Positions 44,343-54,218 of a DNA stretch of 64,000 nt are shown here, piece by piece. The stretch comes from Maridesulfovibrio ferrireducens (lineage in GTDB: Bacteria; Desulfobacterota; Desulfovibrionia; Desulfovibrionales; Desulfovibrionaceae). Where the stretch lies: positions 186,001-250,000 of the forward strand of contig NZ_JAEINN010000004.1 in NCBI RefSeq assembly GCF_016342405.1, in the 5' to 3' direction. Under the pieces are notes generated by a model. That model saw only the letters and a program-made list of their open reading frames with translations. It was not told the DNA's origin and searched no databases. Positions within the stretch are counted from its first letter, which is position 1; each line of letters opens with the position of its first letter. The translations under genes were made by a program, and so were the position numbers.

Positions 44343-45110
44343 ATGAATTCCAGCCCTGAAAACGTGATCAACCGCGAACTCGCTCATCTTTATGCAATGT
44401 TTGAAGCTCATACTGAAATGCAGAAATGGTTTAAGGATATGGCTCTTGCCGTATGTGCTGACTTGAAGGGGCTTACTCCTGAGAATGAATTGTTTGCCCG
44501 TATGATTGTTGATAAAGGAGTACGCTGTTTCGAGGCAAATTTTAATGCTGTAGTCGGGCAGATTAGTAATCTTGATCCGACATTTCAGGTTGCATGTACA
44601 GAGGGGTGTTCGTACTGCTGTTTTTCTCACATCACCTTGGTGCCGCAAGAAGCATTTAATATAGCATTATATTTGGCTGAGAAGTTTGATGCTTCTGATT
44701 TTGAAAAGATTGTCAAAGCTTGCGTGGAAGGGGCAGAAGAATTTGATTCTGCCGGATTGCAGGAATTTACAATGAATTATTTTCGTCCGTGTCCTTTTTT
44801 GAAAGATAATAAATGTTCAATATATGAAGTGCGCCCCATCACATGCCGCAACTGGATATCCCATGATCTTGATCCCTGTATTAAAAGTCATGAGTCAAAA
44901 GACTGTATTGCCGTTCCGCAGAATGCGGTAATAATGATTCAGAAAGATCTGATTTTTGCGGGACAGCAGGCTTTTCTTGATGAGGTCGGGATTAACGGGC
45001 GTATTGCATCATTTCTGCCCTTGATTGAGCAAGTTTTAACTGATTATGAAGGAACTTATGCGAGTTGGCTTTCAGGTGATTCTTTGCGTGGGCAAATAGA
45101 AAGAAAATAA
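44343..45110 (+). CDS. YkgJ family cysteine cluster protein
   Basis: The start is the ATG at 44343 behind GGAGGAAAG, giving 255 residues; the longer open frame has no support. Cysteine motifs are CTEGCSYCC (C-x3-C-x2-CC) and PCPFLKDNKCSIYEVRPITCRNW, as in YkgJ/UPF0153 proteins that are thought to chelate zinc or iron. It is longer at the N-terminus than the copy at 13819 (an added helical domain of about 85 residues). It stands alone, with a bidirectional terminator shared with trpB. Confidence 0.82.
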   Translation: MNSSPENVINRELAHLYAMFEAHTEMQKWFKDMALAVCADLKGLTPENELFARMIVDKGVRCFEANFNAVVGQISNLDPTFQVACTEGCSYCCFSHITLVPQEAFNIALYLAEKFDASDFEKIVKACVEGAEEFDSAGLQEFTMNYFRPCPFLKDNKCSIYEVRPITCRNWISHDLDPCIKSHESKDCIAVPQNAVIMIQKDLIFAGQQAFLDEVGINGRIASFLPLIEQVLTDYEGTYASWLSGDSLRGQIERK

Positions 45111-45153
45111 AAAAAACTGCCAGCCTTGATAAATTAAGGCTGGCAGTTTTTTT
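45111..45153. terminator. Bidirectional terminator between YkgJ gene and trpB
   Basis: A perfect stem of about 17 bp (AAAAAACTGCCAGCCTT and its complement) around an eight-base loop, flanked by A- and T-runs, lies between two convergent genes. Confidence 0.93.
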
Positions 45154-45184
45154 GTGCTGTTTGTAGAATTTGAACTTGCCGGAT

Positions 45185-46396
45185 TTAAGGCATGCAGAAG
45201 TCGCCTTTACTGATCAGGCTTTCGATTTCAGCAACGTCTTTATCTCCGCGACCGGATAAGTTGACGATGATTATATTCTCTTTGGGCAGAGTCGGAGCAA
45301 GCTTCATGGCATATGCCAGCGCGTGTGATGATTCCAACGCGGGGATGATTCCTTCCTTCTGGGAAAGAGTGAAGAAGGCTTCTACTGCTTCTTTATCAGA
45401 GGCATGAACGTATTCAGCTCTGCCTAGATCTTTGAGGTGTGAATGTTCGGGGCCGACGCTTGGGTAATCCAGTCCGGCAGAGATTGAATAAACCGGAGCC
45501 GGTTCACCTTCATCATCTTTAAGCATGTAAGAATTAAAACCATGCATTATTCCGGGTTCACCAAGGCAGAGAGTTGCAGCGTGTTCGCCGGGTTCAAGGC
45601 TGCGTCCTGCCGGTTCTACTCCAACTAGTTTAACATTTTCATCTTTGACGAATTCAGAGAAAAGGCCGATCGCATTTGATCCTCCGCCTACGCAGGCAAT
45701 ACAGTAGTCAGGCAAGCGTCCTTCGTCTTCGAGGCACTGCTCTCTTGCTTCTTTGCCGATAACGGACTGGAAGTCGCGGACCATGGTCGGATAAGGATGC
45801 GGTCCGACAGCTGAGCCTAGCAGATAAAATGTGTCGTCTGCGTTTTGAATCCATGCACCTAGAGCTTCGTCAACGGCTTCTTTAAGAGTGCGCTGTCCGG
45901 ATTCAGCCGAAATAACTTTTGCGCCCATCATTTGCATACGGAAAACATTTAGTTTCTGTCTTTCAACATCCACTGCTCCCATGTAAATGGTGCATTCCAT
46001 ACCCATGAGAGCGGCTGTTGCAGCGGTTGCAACTCCGTGTTGTCCGGCTCCAGTTTCGGCTATGATTTTCTTTTTGCCCATGCGTTTGGCAAGCAGAATT
46101 TGACCGATGGTATTGTTTACTTTGTGCGCGCCGAGATGGTTTAAATCTTCTCTTTTCAGATAGATTTTCGCTCCACCAAGGTTATTCGTGAGATTTGAAC
46201 AGAGATAAAGCGGAGTGGGGCGCCCGGAATATTTTGCGAGATAGTATTCGAATTCACGTTTGAATTCATCATCGTCTTTAAATTTGTTGTACGTGTCGGC
46301 AAGCTCATTAAGGATCGGGATGAGCTGTTCGGGAACATATTGTCCACCGTATTCACCAAAAAAACCGTCTGCATTGATTGTTGCATTGTCAGTCAT
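45185..46396 (-). CDS. trpB: Tryptophan synthase beta subunit
   Basis: TrpB joins indole and L-serine to give tryptophan with PLP. The start is the ATG with complement 46394-46396 behind AGGAGAG, giving 403 residues; a longer in-frame start runs into the attenuator and is rejected. The PLP lysine is Lys92 in HLGAHKVNN, the phosphate loop is [10 protein letters not shown], and the N-terminus [13 protein letters not shown] is typical of TrpB1. No trpA or other trp gene is adjacent. The gene has its own leader peptide and attenuator (46442-46586), so it responds to tryptophan supply independently. Confidence 0.95.
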   Translation of the reverse strand: MTDNATINADGFFGEYGGQYVPEQLIPILNELADTYNKFKDDDEFKREFEYYLAKYSGRPTPLYLCSNLTNNLGGAKIYLKREDLNHLGAHKVNNTIGQILLAKRMGKKKIIAETGAGQHGVATAATAALMGMECTIYMGAVDVERQKLNVFRMQMMGAKVISAESGQRTLKEAVDEALGAWIQNADDTFYLLGSAVGPHPYPTMVRDFQSVIGKEAREQCLEDEGRLPDYCIACVGGGSNAIGLFSEFVKDENVKLVGVEPAGRSLEPGEHAATLCLGEPGIMHGFNSYMLKDDEGEPAPVYSISAGLDYPSVGPEHSHLKDLGRAEYVHASDKEAVEAFFTLSQKEGIIPALESSHALAYAMKLAPTLPKENIIIVNLSGRGDKDVAEIESLISKGDFCMP

Positions 46397-46441
46397 CTTT
46401 TCTCTCCTGAATTTCTTTTTCGACAGTGAGTCGCAGAAAAT

Positions 46442-46477
46442 AAAAAAACCGCGACCAGTTTTCACTGTCGCGGTTTT
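46442..46477 (-). terminator. trp attenuator terminator hairpin
   Basis: On the minus strand AAAACCGCGAC (46477 to 46467) pairs with GTCGCGGTTTT (46455 to 46445), and the T-run continues to 46442. It lies between the trp leader peptide and trpB. The 5' arm CCGCGAC can instead pair with an identical GTCGCGG copy at the end of the leader reading frame (46528-46522), giving a classical antiterminator. Confidence 0.85.
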
Positions 46478-46517
46478 ATAAAGCTATATTTGCTAGTTAC
46501 TTTTCTTTAAACGTAAC

Positions 46518-46586
46518 CTACCCGCGACGCATTAAAAAGCGCCACCACCAATTGCGAAGGGTAAAGTTAGAAAAAGTTACGTTCAT
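46518..46586 (-). CDS. trpL: trp operon leader peptide (22 aa)
   Basis: Reading the minus strand from ATG at 46586 gives a 22-codon frame ending in TAG (complement of 46518-46520), with three consecutive Trp codons at positions 13-15 (Asn-Trp-Trp-Trp-Arg). Tryptophan is otherwise rare, so this is a strong attenuator signature. Codons 20-22 contain GTCGCGG, which can pair with the 5' arm of the downstream terminator. Stalling at the Trp codons leaves that segment free and prevents termination; a ribosome reaching the stop covers it and permits termination. Confidence 0.85.
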   Translation of the reverse strand: MNVTFSNFTLRNWWWRFLMRRG

Positions 46587-46596
46587 AGTGAGCAAA

Positions 46597-46625
46597 CATT
46601 TACGCAGATCTTTTAAAGTTGTCAA
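46597..46625 (-). promoter_or_regulatory. Candidate sigma-70 promoter of trpL-trpB
   Basis: On the minus strand a perfect TTGACA -35 (complement of 46620-46625) is followed after 17 bases by TAAATG (complement of 46597-46602), a weak -10. It lies just upstream of the trp leader start, at 46586. Only consensus matching supports it. Confidence 0.45.
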
Positions 46626-46830
46626 CAAATGCGGATTATAAATTGTTTTTGTTCGGAGTTATATTAAGATTAAAGATAGTGCTTTTGCTCATGTCTCATT
46701 TGAGCTATGAAAATGCTTCATGCAAAAGACTGAAAAATATCCTTATATCTAGTGGTTATTTGTGTAAAAGGTAGACCTTTTTATGTTTGCGTTGTCGTTT
46801 ACGCATGATTAATTACAAGGAGAAATATTA

Positions 46831-47475
46831 ATGGAATTTTTTTTAGATACAGCAAATATTGATGAAATCAGAAAAGCTCAGAGTCAGGGACTTCTTGACG
46901 GAGTGACCACAAATCCTACACTTCTTTCCCGTGAAGGCGGAGACTGGCGTAAGCAGGCGCAGACTATTTGTAATGAAGTTCAAGGGCCTGTCAGCCTCGA
47001 AGTGATGGGCGAGACTGCCGATGAGATGGTTAACGAAGCAGAAGATCTTTCGCAGTTCGGTGAAAATGTAGTCATTAAAATACCTATGACTTCCGAAGGC
47101 TTGATAGCTACAAAGGCCCTTTATAAAAAAGGAATGAAGACCAACGTAACTCTTGTGTTTTCTCCTCTTCAAGCTCTTTTAGCGGCTAAAGCCGGTGCTA
47201 CTTATGTAAGTCCTTTTGTGGGCAGGCTTGATGGCATTTCTCACGATGGAATGGAATTGATTTCACAGATACGGACAATTTTCGATAACTATGATTTTTC
47301 CACTAAAATTCTGGTGGCGAGTATTCGTAATCCTTTGCATGTTCTCGATTCGGCTTTGATCGGCGCAGATGTGGCGACTATTCCGTATAAGATTATCAGC
47401 GAGCTTGCCAAGCATCCCCTGACAGATCAGGGATTAGCGGCATTCAAAACTGATTGGGATAGTTTGACTAAGTAG
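46831..47475 (+). CDS. tal: Transaldolase / fructose-6-phosphate aldolase family (TalC type)
   Basis: A 214-residue short-form transaldolase. Motifs are the N-terminal [23 protein letters not shown], the Schiff-base lysine in VVIKIPMT (Lys85), [29 protein letters not shown]-like segment and [10 protein letters not shown]. This subfamily includes both transaldolases (Thermotoga, Bacillus) and E. coli fructose-6-phosphate aldolase; the exact reaction cannot be fixed by eye. The ATG follows AAGGAG. The gene is divergent from trpL-trpB and is followed 45 bases later by the ferredoxin-flavodoxin gene. Confidence 0.92.
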   Translation: MEFFLDTANIDEIRKAQSQGLLDGVTTNPTLLSREGGDWRKQAQTICNEVQGPVSLEVMGETADEMVNEAEDLSQFGENVVIKIPMTSEGLIATKALYKKGMKTNVTLVFSPLQALLAAKAGATYVSPFVGRLDGISHDGMELISQIRTIFDNYDFSTKILVASIRNPLHVLDSALIGADVATIPYKIISELAKHPLTDQGLAAFKTDWDSLTK

Positions 47476-47520
47476 TTTTTTATACTTTAACGATTAAAAT
47501 TTATAATTTTTGGAGAGTTT

Positions 47521-48315
47521 ATGACTTGTTCTAAGCTTCGGTTGATTTGTTTTTCTCCTACAAGAACAACAAAGCGCGTGCTGAAAGCTATTGCCGAAGG
47601 TGTTGATGCAAAGGAATTGACCATTTCTGATGTGACCAAAAAGGATGGAGTGCCGGATGATTTTGATTGTTCAAAGGATGATCTGGTCATAATCGGAGCA
47701 CCTGTCTACTCAGGACGTTTGCCATCAGTTGTACTCGACAGGCTGGCAACTTTGAAAGGAAACAGCGTGCCTGTTGTTTTGGTCGTGGTTTACGGTAACA
47801 GAGCTTACGAAGATGCCTTGCTTGAGCTTACAGATATTGCTGAAGGTGCAGGATTTAAAACTGTTGCAGGGGCTGCGTTTATCGGGGAACATTCTTTTTC
47901 AACTTCGGCTACTCCGCTTTCAGTAGGAAGACCGGATTTTGTAGATATTGATAAAGCAAAGAGTTTCGGCGCAGAATTGGCAAGCAAATTTTCAAGCAAC
48001 GGTTTTGCTAGCGACTCTAAACTAAAAGTGCCGGGCAATAAGCCTTATAAGACAAAATCTGCGAGTGCATCTGTTTCTCCGATTTCGCTGGATAATTGTG
48101 AACTGTGCGGTTCATGTGAAAGAGTTTGTCCTACGGGAGCAATAGCTGTCGGGGCACACGTCATTACTGACGGTGATAAGTGTATATTGTGCTGTGCCTG
48201 TATAAAGGTCTGTACTGCCGGTTTTAGAAAAATGGAAATTCCGAAAATTTTGAAAGTTACGCAATTTCTTGCTGATACTTGCAAAGATCGTAAAGAACCT
48301 GAAATTTATTATTAA
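47521..48315 (+). CDS. EFR1-type flavodoxin-ferredoxin fusion protein
   Basis: A 264-residue protein with an N-terminal flavodoxin-like domain (FSPTRTTKRVLKAIAEG phosphate loop; IIGAPVYSGRLP) and two C-terminal [4Fe-4S] motifs, CELCGSCERVCPTGAI and CILCCACIKVCTAGF. The second lacks the usual Pro after the fourth Cys. EFR1-family proteins are cytoplasmic electron carriers of unknown partner. Transcribed behind the transaldolase gene and ended by a terminator. Confidence 0.85.
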   Translation: MTCSKLRLICFSPTRTTKRVLKAIAEGVDAKELTISDVTKKDGVPDDFDCSKDDLVIIGAPVYSGRLPSVVLDRLATLKGNSVPVVLVVVYGNRAYEDALLELTDIAEGAGFKTVAGAAFIGEHSFSTSATPLSVGRPDFVDIDKAKSFGAELASKFSSNGFASDSKLKVPGNKPYKTKSASASVSPISLDNCELCGSCERVCPTGAIAVGAHVITDGDKCILCCACIKVCTAGFRKMEIPKILKVTQFLADTCKDRKEPEIYY

Positions 48316-48318
48316 ATT

Positions 48319-48352
48319 AAAAAAGGGAACCTGTAATCAGGTTCCCTTTTTT
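48319..48352. terminator. Bidirectional terminator
   Basis: A perfect stem of about 15 bp (AAAAAAGGGAACCTG and its complement) with a TAAT loop lies between the convergent EFR1-type gene and the last gene of the peptide transporter. Confidence 0.93.
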
Positions 48353-48371
48353 AATGAAGTTTTAAGCTTAA

Positions 48372-49382
48372 TTATTTTTTGATATTTGAAAGATGGCAGC
48401 GGGTTTTGTGTCCCGGTGCTATTTCGCGTATTTCAGGAACTGCCAGCCTGCATATATCCATTGCATGTGCACACCGTGGATGAAAATGACAGCCTTCAGG
48501 CGGATCTAACGGTGACGGGATTTCGCCTTTTAACGGGGCAAAATCTACATCTCTTTTTTCCAGTCTCGGAATTTCGTTCAGAAGAGCTTGCGAATAAGGA
48601 TGAAACGGGTTGCTGAACAGTGTTTCAACTGACGCTATCTCAACGATTCTACCTAGATACATAACCGCGATGCGGTCTGAAATATGTTCAACAACTCCTA
48701 AGTCATGACTGATGAACAAACATGTAAGGTTCAGCTCTTTGCGTAGATTCATAAACAGGTTCAGAATTTGAGCCTGAATGGATACATCCAGCGCGGCTAC
48801 TGATTCATCACAAACAAGGCATTCGGGCTGAACAGCCATTGCCCTTGCTATACCGATACGCTGGCGCTGTCCGCCTGAGAACTGGTGAGGGTAGCGATCT
48901 TTATAGGTCGGATCAAGTCCGCAGCGAAGCATCACTTCGGATAAGTATGAATCAAAATTTTTGCGCGTGGTAAGGCCGTGATAAAGCGGAGCTTCTCCGA
49001 TGATCTGGCTCACTCTTTTACGCGGGTTCAGTGACGCGTAAGGGTCCTGAAAAATCATCTGCACGTTTATGGCGTAGTGCAGGGCATCTTTTGGAGACAG
49101 GTCTTTTACATTTTGACCTTTGTATAAAATATCTCCACCTGAATCCGGTAGAATTCCGCAAAGCATTCTGCCGAGCGTGGATTTTCCGCAGCCCGATTCT
49201 CCGACCAGTCCCAGAACTTCACCGGGCATGACATCGAGATCAACGCTATCGACAGCCTGAACTCTTTCTTCGCGAATTTTTGAACCGAGAGCGCTTGCTA
49301 TTTTGCCTGCAAAGTCGAGCTTTTTAACAAAGACCCGGCTGAGGTTTTTACAGCTTAAAAATGGGGTGGTGGCATCACTCAT
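48372..49382 (-). CDS. oppF: Oligopeptide/dipeptide ABC transporter ATPase (OppF-like)
   Basis: A 336-residue ABC ATPase with Walker [10 protein letters not shown], signature FSGGQRQR and Walker [12 protein letters not shown], and the C-terminal oligo_HPY extension with a CHFHPRC...C motif cysteine cluster that is typical of Opp/Dpp ATPases. Last gene of the operon, 27 bases after oppD. It energises peptide import with OppD. Confidence 0.92.
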   Translation of the reverse strand: MSDATTPFLSCKNLSRVFVKKLDFAGKIASALGSKIREERVQAVDSVDLDVMPGEVLGLVGESGCGKSTLGRMLCGILPDSGGDILYKGQNVKDLSPKDALHYAINVQMIFQDPYASLNPRKRVSQIIGEAPLYHGLTTRKNFDSYLSEVMLRCGLDPTYKDRYPHQFSGGQRQRIGIARAMAVQPECLVCDESVAALDVSIQAQILNLFMNLRKELNLTCLFISHDLGVVEHISDRIAVMYLGRIVEIASVETLFSNPFHPYSQALLNEIPRLEKRDVDFAPLKGEIPSPLDPPEGCHFHPRCAHAMDICRLAVPEIREIAPGHKTRCHLSNIKK

Positions 49383-49409
49383 ATATAAATCCTGTTGTTC
49401 CGGCTTAAT

Positions 49410-50372
49410 TTAGAGAGGGTGGTGGCAGCGAACCATGCGCCCGTTGGTCGGCTTGGCTTCTTCCGGTTCCTGCATGCACATTCCGTCAGCTCTGGGACAG
49501 CGCATCCTGAATGAACAGCCTTCCGGGATATTAATCAGCGACGGCGTCATTCCCGGGATCTGATATAGAGGCTCTCCGCGCTTGTTCCGGCTCGGAACAG
49601 AACCGATCAGCCCGTGAGTATAAGGATGCAGCGGATAATCCAGAACTTCCTGAACATTGCCTTCTTCTATAATTTTACCTGCGTACATAACCGCAACTTT
49701 ATGAGCCAGTCCGGCTATGACAGTCAGATCGTGAGTAATCCAGATCAGCGCCATTCCAGTTTTGCGACAGAGAGTCTGCATTTCAGACAGAATCTGTGCT
49801 TGAATGGTGACATCAAGAGCTGTTGTCGGCTCATCTGCAATAATCAGGTCCGGTTTATTTAAAAGTCCGATGGCGATGGCTACGCGTTGTCTCATTCCGC
49901 CTGAAAACTGGTGCGGATAAGATTTAATACGTTCTTCCGGTGAAGGAATTCCAACCATAGCCAGAGTTTCGACACACCTTTTTCTGGCTTTGCTTTTACT
50001 GACTTTTTCATGTGCGCGGATGGCTTCAATCATCTGGGTATCAATGCGGAGGACGGGATTCAGAGTCATCATCGGGTCCTGAAAAATCATGGAAACTTTT
50101 GATCCTCTGAAAGAGCGCCATTGTTCTTCGCTCTGTCCGAGAATTTCTTCCCCTTTGAACTTGATACTGCCGCCTGCTATTTCTCCGGGAGGGTCCACAA
50201 GTCCCATAATTGAGAAGCCGGTTACTGATTTACCGGACCCTGATTCCCCTACGATACCTATGATTTCACCCTTATCAATGCTTAGAGATATGTCGTTAAC
50301 TGCCTTGGCAACTCCGGCACGGGTGTAAAAAAAAGTTTCCAGATTCTTGATATCGAGTAATTTATTGCTCAT
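49410..50372 (-). CDS. oppD: Oligopeptide/dipeptide ABC transporter ATPase (OppD-like)
   Basis: A 320-residue ABC ATPase with Walker A GESGSGKS, signature FSGGMRQR, Walker [13 protein letters not shown] and the C-terminal oligo_HPY segment with cysteines ([14 protein letters not shown]). Its start overlaps the stop of oppC by four bases, a sign of translational coupling. Pairs with OppF as the heterodimeric motor. Confidence 0.92.
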   Translation of the reverse strand: MSNKLLDIKNLETFFYTRAGVAKAVNDISLSIDKGEIIGIVGESGSGKSVTGFSIMGLVDPPGEIAGGSIKFKGEEILGQSEEQWRSFRGSKVSMIFQDPMMTLNPVLRIDTQMIEAIRAHEKVSKSKARKRCVETLAMVGIPSPEERIKSYPHQFSGGMRQRVAIAIGLLNKPDLIIADEPTTALDVTIQAQILSEMQTLCRKTGMALIWITHDLTVIAGLAHKVAVMYAGKIIEEGNVQEVLDYPLHPYTHGLIGSVPSRNKRGEPLYQIPGMTPSLINIPEGCSFRMRCPRADGMCMQEPEEAKPTNGRMVRCHHPL

Positions 50373-51283
50373 TTTTTAAGCCTCGGATTCAAAACATCAC
50401 GCAGTCTGTCACCTACGATATTAATACTTACAATTAAAATGAGCAGTGCCACACCGGGATAGAAGCTGATCCAGTAATATCCGCTTTGCATGTATTTAAA
50501 CCCGTTTGCGATCAGCAAACCTAAAGAAGGTTCTGTGATTGGCATTCCCAGTCCCAGAAAGGACAGGGTCGCTTCGAGTGCGATAGCTCCGGCAACTTTT
50601 ACGGTGGAGATAACAATCAGTTCCGGTGTACAGTTTGGCAGCACGTGTCCGAACATGACTCTTCGCTGCGGTAAGGCAAGACACTTGGCGGCTTCAACAT
50701 ATTCTTTTCTGCGTTCCACAAGAACATTACTGCGTATGGCTCGGGCATAATATGCCCACTGCACAATGACCAGTGAAAGTATGATCTTATCGATCCCTTT
50801 TCCCAGTACTGCCAGCAGTATAAGTGCAACCAGAATTGCAGGAAAACTCAGTTGCAGGTCAACTACCCGCATAATAAAGGAGTCTGTTTTACCTCCTACA
50901 AATGAGGCCCACAGCCCGATAGCCGATCCGATGATAAGAGCGATTATTGTACTTAGTACTCCGACTCCGAGACTGATGCGTAGTCCGTAGAGTATGGAGC
51001 TGAGCATGTCGCGGCCCTGACTGTCTGTTCCTAAAACAAAGGTGACAGATTCGTCCATGGATTTGCTTCCGGGCTCAAGCTTGGAATCCATGATATCGAT
51101 GCTCATCAGATCGTAGGGATTTTGCGGAGAAATGTAGGGCGCAAGAAGTGCCACTACAACCATCACTGTTAGAATTACCAGTCCGATGGAAGCGGTTTTG
51201 CTTTCAAAAAATTCTTTGAGCGATAGCAACAGCAGGGATTCTTCTTTTACATCCGGCTCTATTAATTCGTTCATGTCTGCCAT
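50369..51283 (-). CDS. oppC: Peptide ABC transporter permease (OppC/DppC-like)
   Basis: A 304-residue permease. It has a cytoplasmic N-terminal tail, the OppC N-terminal domain, six membrane segments and the EAA loop YVEAAKCLALPQRRVMFGHVLPN. It follows oppB by nine bases. Confidence 0.92.
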   Translation of the reverse strand: MADMNELIEPDVKEESLLLLSLKEFFESKTASIGLVILTVMVVVALLAPYISPQNPYDLMSIDIMDSKLEPGSKSMDESVTFVLGTDSQGRDMLSSILYGLRISLGVGVLSTIIALIIGSAIGLWASFVGGKTDSFIMRVVDLQLSFPAILVALILLAVLGKGIDKIILSLVIVQWAYYARAIRSNVLVERRKEYVEAAKCLALPQRRVMFGHVLPNCTPELIVISTVKVAGAIALEATLSFLGLGMPITEPSLGLLIANGFKYMQSGYYWISFYPGVALLILIVSINIVGDRLRDVLNPRLKK

Positions 51284-51292
51284 ATTTTGATC

Positions 51293-52267
51293 CTAATTTT
51301 GGTCGCCCAGACGAACTCTGGGGTCCAGTATGGAGTAGATTATGTCAACGAGCAGGTTGATAATGATGAACATTGTCACGGTAATCAGCAGGTATGCGAC
51401 GATTACAGGACGGTCCAGCACACCGATTGAGTCGATGACCAGTTTACCCATGCCGGGCCATGAAAAAATAGTTTCAGTAACTACCGCGAAGGCAATCAGG
51501 CCTCCGAATTCCATACCCAGAACCGTAATGACCGGAATCATGATGTTTTTCATGACATGCAATCCAATGATTCTGGTGTTTGAAAGCCCCTTCGCTTTGG
51601 CAAATTTTACATAGTCCATCTGTAAATTTTCTTGAACTCCGGCCCTGCTGAGTCTGATGGCCAGCGAGGTCTTGAAAAGTGCGAGGTTCATAGCCGGAAG
51701 AATTAAGTGTTGTATGCCGTCCCATGTAAGAAAACTTACCGGAACTCCCAGCAGTTCAACCGTGGTCCCGCGTCCGCCGGACGGCAGCCAACCCAGTTGA
51801 ACTGAAAAAAGTATGATGAACATAAGTCCGACCCAGAAGGTGGGAAGACTGAAGCCCAGAATGGAGAAACGCATAATACTGCGGCCAAGCATTGTATCGT
51901 GCTTGATTCCCGCAAGCATCCCCAGTGGGATACCTATAAAGACAGCCATAAGCATAGCTGTGACCGCGAGTTCCATTGTGGCGGGCATCCGTTGCATGAT
52001 CAGCTTCAATGCCGGTTCATTATATACAAAGGAGTTACCTAAATCACCGTGCAGGGCGTCCTTTAAAAATATTCCGTATTGGGTGAGCATGGGCTTATCA
52101 AGTCCCAGATCTTTTACTGCACGTGCGTATTCTGCCGGTGTAGCATCCGGGGCGATTAGAATATCGATGGGATTGCCAATGTAAAAGACACCCACGAAGA
52201 CCAGCATGGACATAACAAGCAGTACCATGACGCTTTGTGAAATTCTGCGAATCAAAAATGCGAGCAT
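51293..52267 (-). CDS. oppB: Peptide ABC transporter permease (OppB/DppB-like)
   Basis: A 324-residue permease with the N-terminal LIRRISQSVMVLLVMSMLVF segment typical of DppB/OppB, a periplasmic loop (DLGLDKPMLTQYGIFLKDALHGDLGNSF), and the EAA loop YVKFAKAKGLSNTRIIGLHVMKN. It follows the binding-protein gene across a hairpin. Confidence 0.92.
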   Translation of the reverse strand: MLAFLIRRISQSVMVLLVMSMLVFVGVFYIGNPIDILIAPDATPAEYARAVKDLGLDKPMLTQYGIFLKDALHGDLGNSFVYNEPALKLIMQRMPATMELAVTAMLMAVFIGIPLGMLAGIKHDTMLGRSIMRFSILGFSLPTFWVGLMFIILFSVQLGWLPSGGRGTTVELLGVPVSFLTWDGIQHLILPAMNLALFKTSLAIRLSRAGVQENLQMDYVKFAKAKGLSNTRIIGLHVMKNIMIPVITVLGMEFGGLIAFAVVTETIFSWPGMGKLVIDSIGVLDRPVIVAYLLITVTMFIIINLLVDIIYSILDPRVRLGDQN

Positions 52268-52286
52268 AAAGGGTTAACGCTCCACT

Positions 52287-52315
52287 GCAAAAGGGGCGTA
52301 CAAGTACGCCCCCTA
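52287..52315 (-). terminator. Attenuating hairpin between oppA and oppB
   Basis: GGGGCGTAC and GTACGCCCC form a perfect 9-bp stem with a two-base centre (52293-52312), followed on the minus strand by TTTTGC. Located after the binding-protein gene, it probably ends part of the transcripts so that the binding protein is made in excess over the permease. Confidence 0.7.
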
Positions 52316-52340
52316 AGTTTATTCTGTTGTTTGAATGATC

Positions 52341-53912
52341 TTATTTACCTGAAATGATTTCGCGTGGGATGGTGTAACCATCGGTGCGGCCATTGTAATC
52401 CAGCCCCTTCTTCATTCCCCATACATTCACCTGATAGTGAATAGGAACGATTCCGGTGTCGCTGATACCAATTTCAGTTGCTTTGATAATCAGGTCGTTA
52501 TGTTTGTCCTGATCAACTGTGACAAGAGCTTCTTCGAGCATGGAGTCAAGCTGTGGATTGGAGTAACGACCGCGGTTGGATGCGCCGAAACCTTTATCTG
52601 CATCGTAAGTATGAAGCAGAGATGCGAGGCAGTTGGACTGTTCGCCGGTATCTGTTGCCCAGCCAACGAGCATTAGGCTGAATTCGAGTTTGGAAGCTCT
52701 ACCGAAGTAAACACTCTTAGGCATGGTGCTGACTTCTGTTTTGATACCGATTTTGGTCAGCATCTGAGCAATCGCCTGAGCGATATCAGAATCGTTTACA
52801 TAACGGTCATTAGGTCCGTTAATGATGATTTTGAATCCTTCAGGGTAACCTGCAAGCTCAAGTAATTTCTTTGCGCCTTTAGGGTCGTATGCTTCAGGCT
52901 TAAGTCTTGTGCTTGTGCCTTCGTATCCATCTGGAACCATCTGGCTTGCAGGAACAGCAAGCCCGTCCATGATGCGTGCTGCAATAGCTCTGCGGTTGAT
53001 AGCTTTAGAGATAGCTTTACGTACACGTGGGTCTTTCAGAGGATTCTTGATCTTTTCGCCGTTGTTACCTGTGACGGTAGGAGAGTCCTCACGGTCAGAG
53101 TCAAGGTGCAGGTAGATGAGGCGGGTCGAAGGAGACTCGGAAAGATGAATTTTTGATTCTTTTCCAAGGTGATTGATATCGGCAGGCGGTACAAAGTTAA
53201 TGAGGTCTACGTCACCGGATTTAAGTGCTGCAACGCGGGTTCCGTCATTAGTAATAGGTCTGACGATGATTTCATCCCATGGAAGTTTTTCTCCCCAGTA
53301 TGCATCATTGCGTTTGTATATAATTTTGTCACCACGTTCCCATTTAACTAAAGCATAAGGACCGGTTCCGATTGCAGCTTTACCTGAGTTAAAGTCTGCA
53401 GTGGATGCGCCTTCAGCATTTTTTTTGGAAATGATGGTGAATGCTGCCAGCTGTCTGGGCAAAAGAGGTGAAGGTTTTTCTGTAGTTAAGCGGATAGTGT
53501 TAGCATCTACGATATCAATTGTTTTGATTTCGTTAACAAATCCGGAGAAAGAAGACGGGCTGTTAGGAACATTAGGAATGCGTTCAAGTGTGAATTTTAC
53601 ATCTTCAGCTGTGAACGGAGATCCGTCATGAAATTTTACGCCTTTGCGAAGTTTGAATTCCCATACTGTTTCAGAAATAGGGGCCCAGGACTCTGCAAGA
53701 CCCGGCTGGAGTTTTTGTCTGTTGTCCTGACGGATAAGTTTGTCAAAAATGTACAGAGCCTGCATATTGTTGGCTGAAACGTTGTGAAAGTGAGGGTCAA
53801 GAGAAGTTGGTTCTCCCTTGAGGCCCAAAGTCAGTGTTTTGGCTTGTGCAACTGTTGCTCCGAGCGCAAAACATACTACGATTGCAAGAGTCAGCAATAA
53901 TTTTTTCCGCAT
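52341..53912 (-). CDS. oppA: Peptide ABC transporter substrate-binding protein (family 5)
   Basis: From the ATG with complement 53910-53912 behind AAGGAG it has 523 residues; an upstream in-frame ATG is less likely. A Sec signal peptide (residues 1-24, VAQA-K) lacks a lipobox, so it is a soluble periplasmic protein. The SBP_bac_5 pattern is clear: LKGEPTSLDPHFHN, LAESW, VKFHDGSPFTAEDVKFTLER, GTGPYALVKWERGDKI. It delivers peptides to the OppBCDF complex encoded behind it. Ligand (di- or oligopeptide, or nickel) cannot be told. Confidence 0.93.
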   Translation of the reverse strand: MRKKLLLTLAIVVCFALGATVAQAKTLTLGLKGEPTSLDPHFHNVSANNMQALYIFDKLIRQDNRQKLQPGLAESWAPISETVWEFKLRKGVKFHDGSPFTAEDVKFTLERIPNVPNSPSSFSGFVNEIKTIDIVDANTIRLTTEKPSPLLPRQLAAFTIISKKNAEGASTADFNSGKAAIGTGPYALVKWERGDKIIYKRNDAYWGEKLPWDEIIVRPITNDGTRVAALKSGDVDLINFVPPADINHLGKESKIHLSESPSTRLIYLHLDSDREDSPTVTGNNGEKIKNPLKDPRVRKAISKAINRRAIAARIMDGLAVPASQMVPDGYEGTSTRLKPEAYDPKGAKKLLELAGYPEGFKIIINGPNDRYVNDSDIAQAIAQMLTKIGIKTEVSTMPKSVYFGRASKLEFSLMLVGWATDTGEQSNCLASLLHTYDADKGFGASNRGRYSNPQLDSMLEEALVTVDQDKHNDLIIKATEIGISDTGIVPIHYQVNVWGMKKGLDYNGRTDGYTIPREIISGK

Positions 53913-54218
53913 TGTAATCTCCTTATTGGTCTTCAAGTGAATCTGGATATAACTTACATAAAAAAAACGTTAAATCAAGAAAATACGGCTTGGAGTTGAG
54001 CAATGCGTAATGTGGGGCTTGTAATATTGACTTTTGTGTTGTGTATTGACTGGATTTTGATCAATCAATCAATTTGATGTGTTTTTGTATAATAATTTGA
54101 TGTTGCAATTTATTACGTTCGAATTGAATGTAAAAAAGTAAAAACTGTAACTTTGTGTATGTTAAATGCTTTCAGTTAATACATAGAAGATGATGTACAA
54201 AAAAAGGAAGGAATAGAG
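53913..54218. other. Intergenic region upstream of oppA
   Basis: About 300 AT-rich bases between the opp operon start and the end of the nicotinamide riboside kinase gene. It holds the opp promoter (not located exactly) and a short ATCA-repeat tract near 54059-54080 (TTGATCAATCAATCAA). No gene, RNA or terminator was recognised. Confidence 0.4.

Noticed and set aside
54055-54080. TTGATCAATCAATCAA as an FNR/CRP-type box upstream of oppA
   Set aside because: Half-site spacing is two or six bases rather than the four of the FNR consensus; it is better described as a short ATCA repeat.
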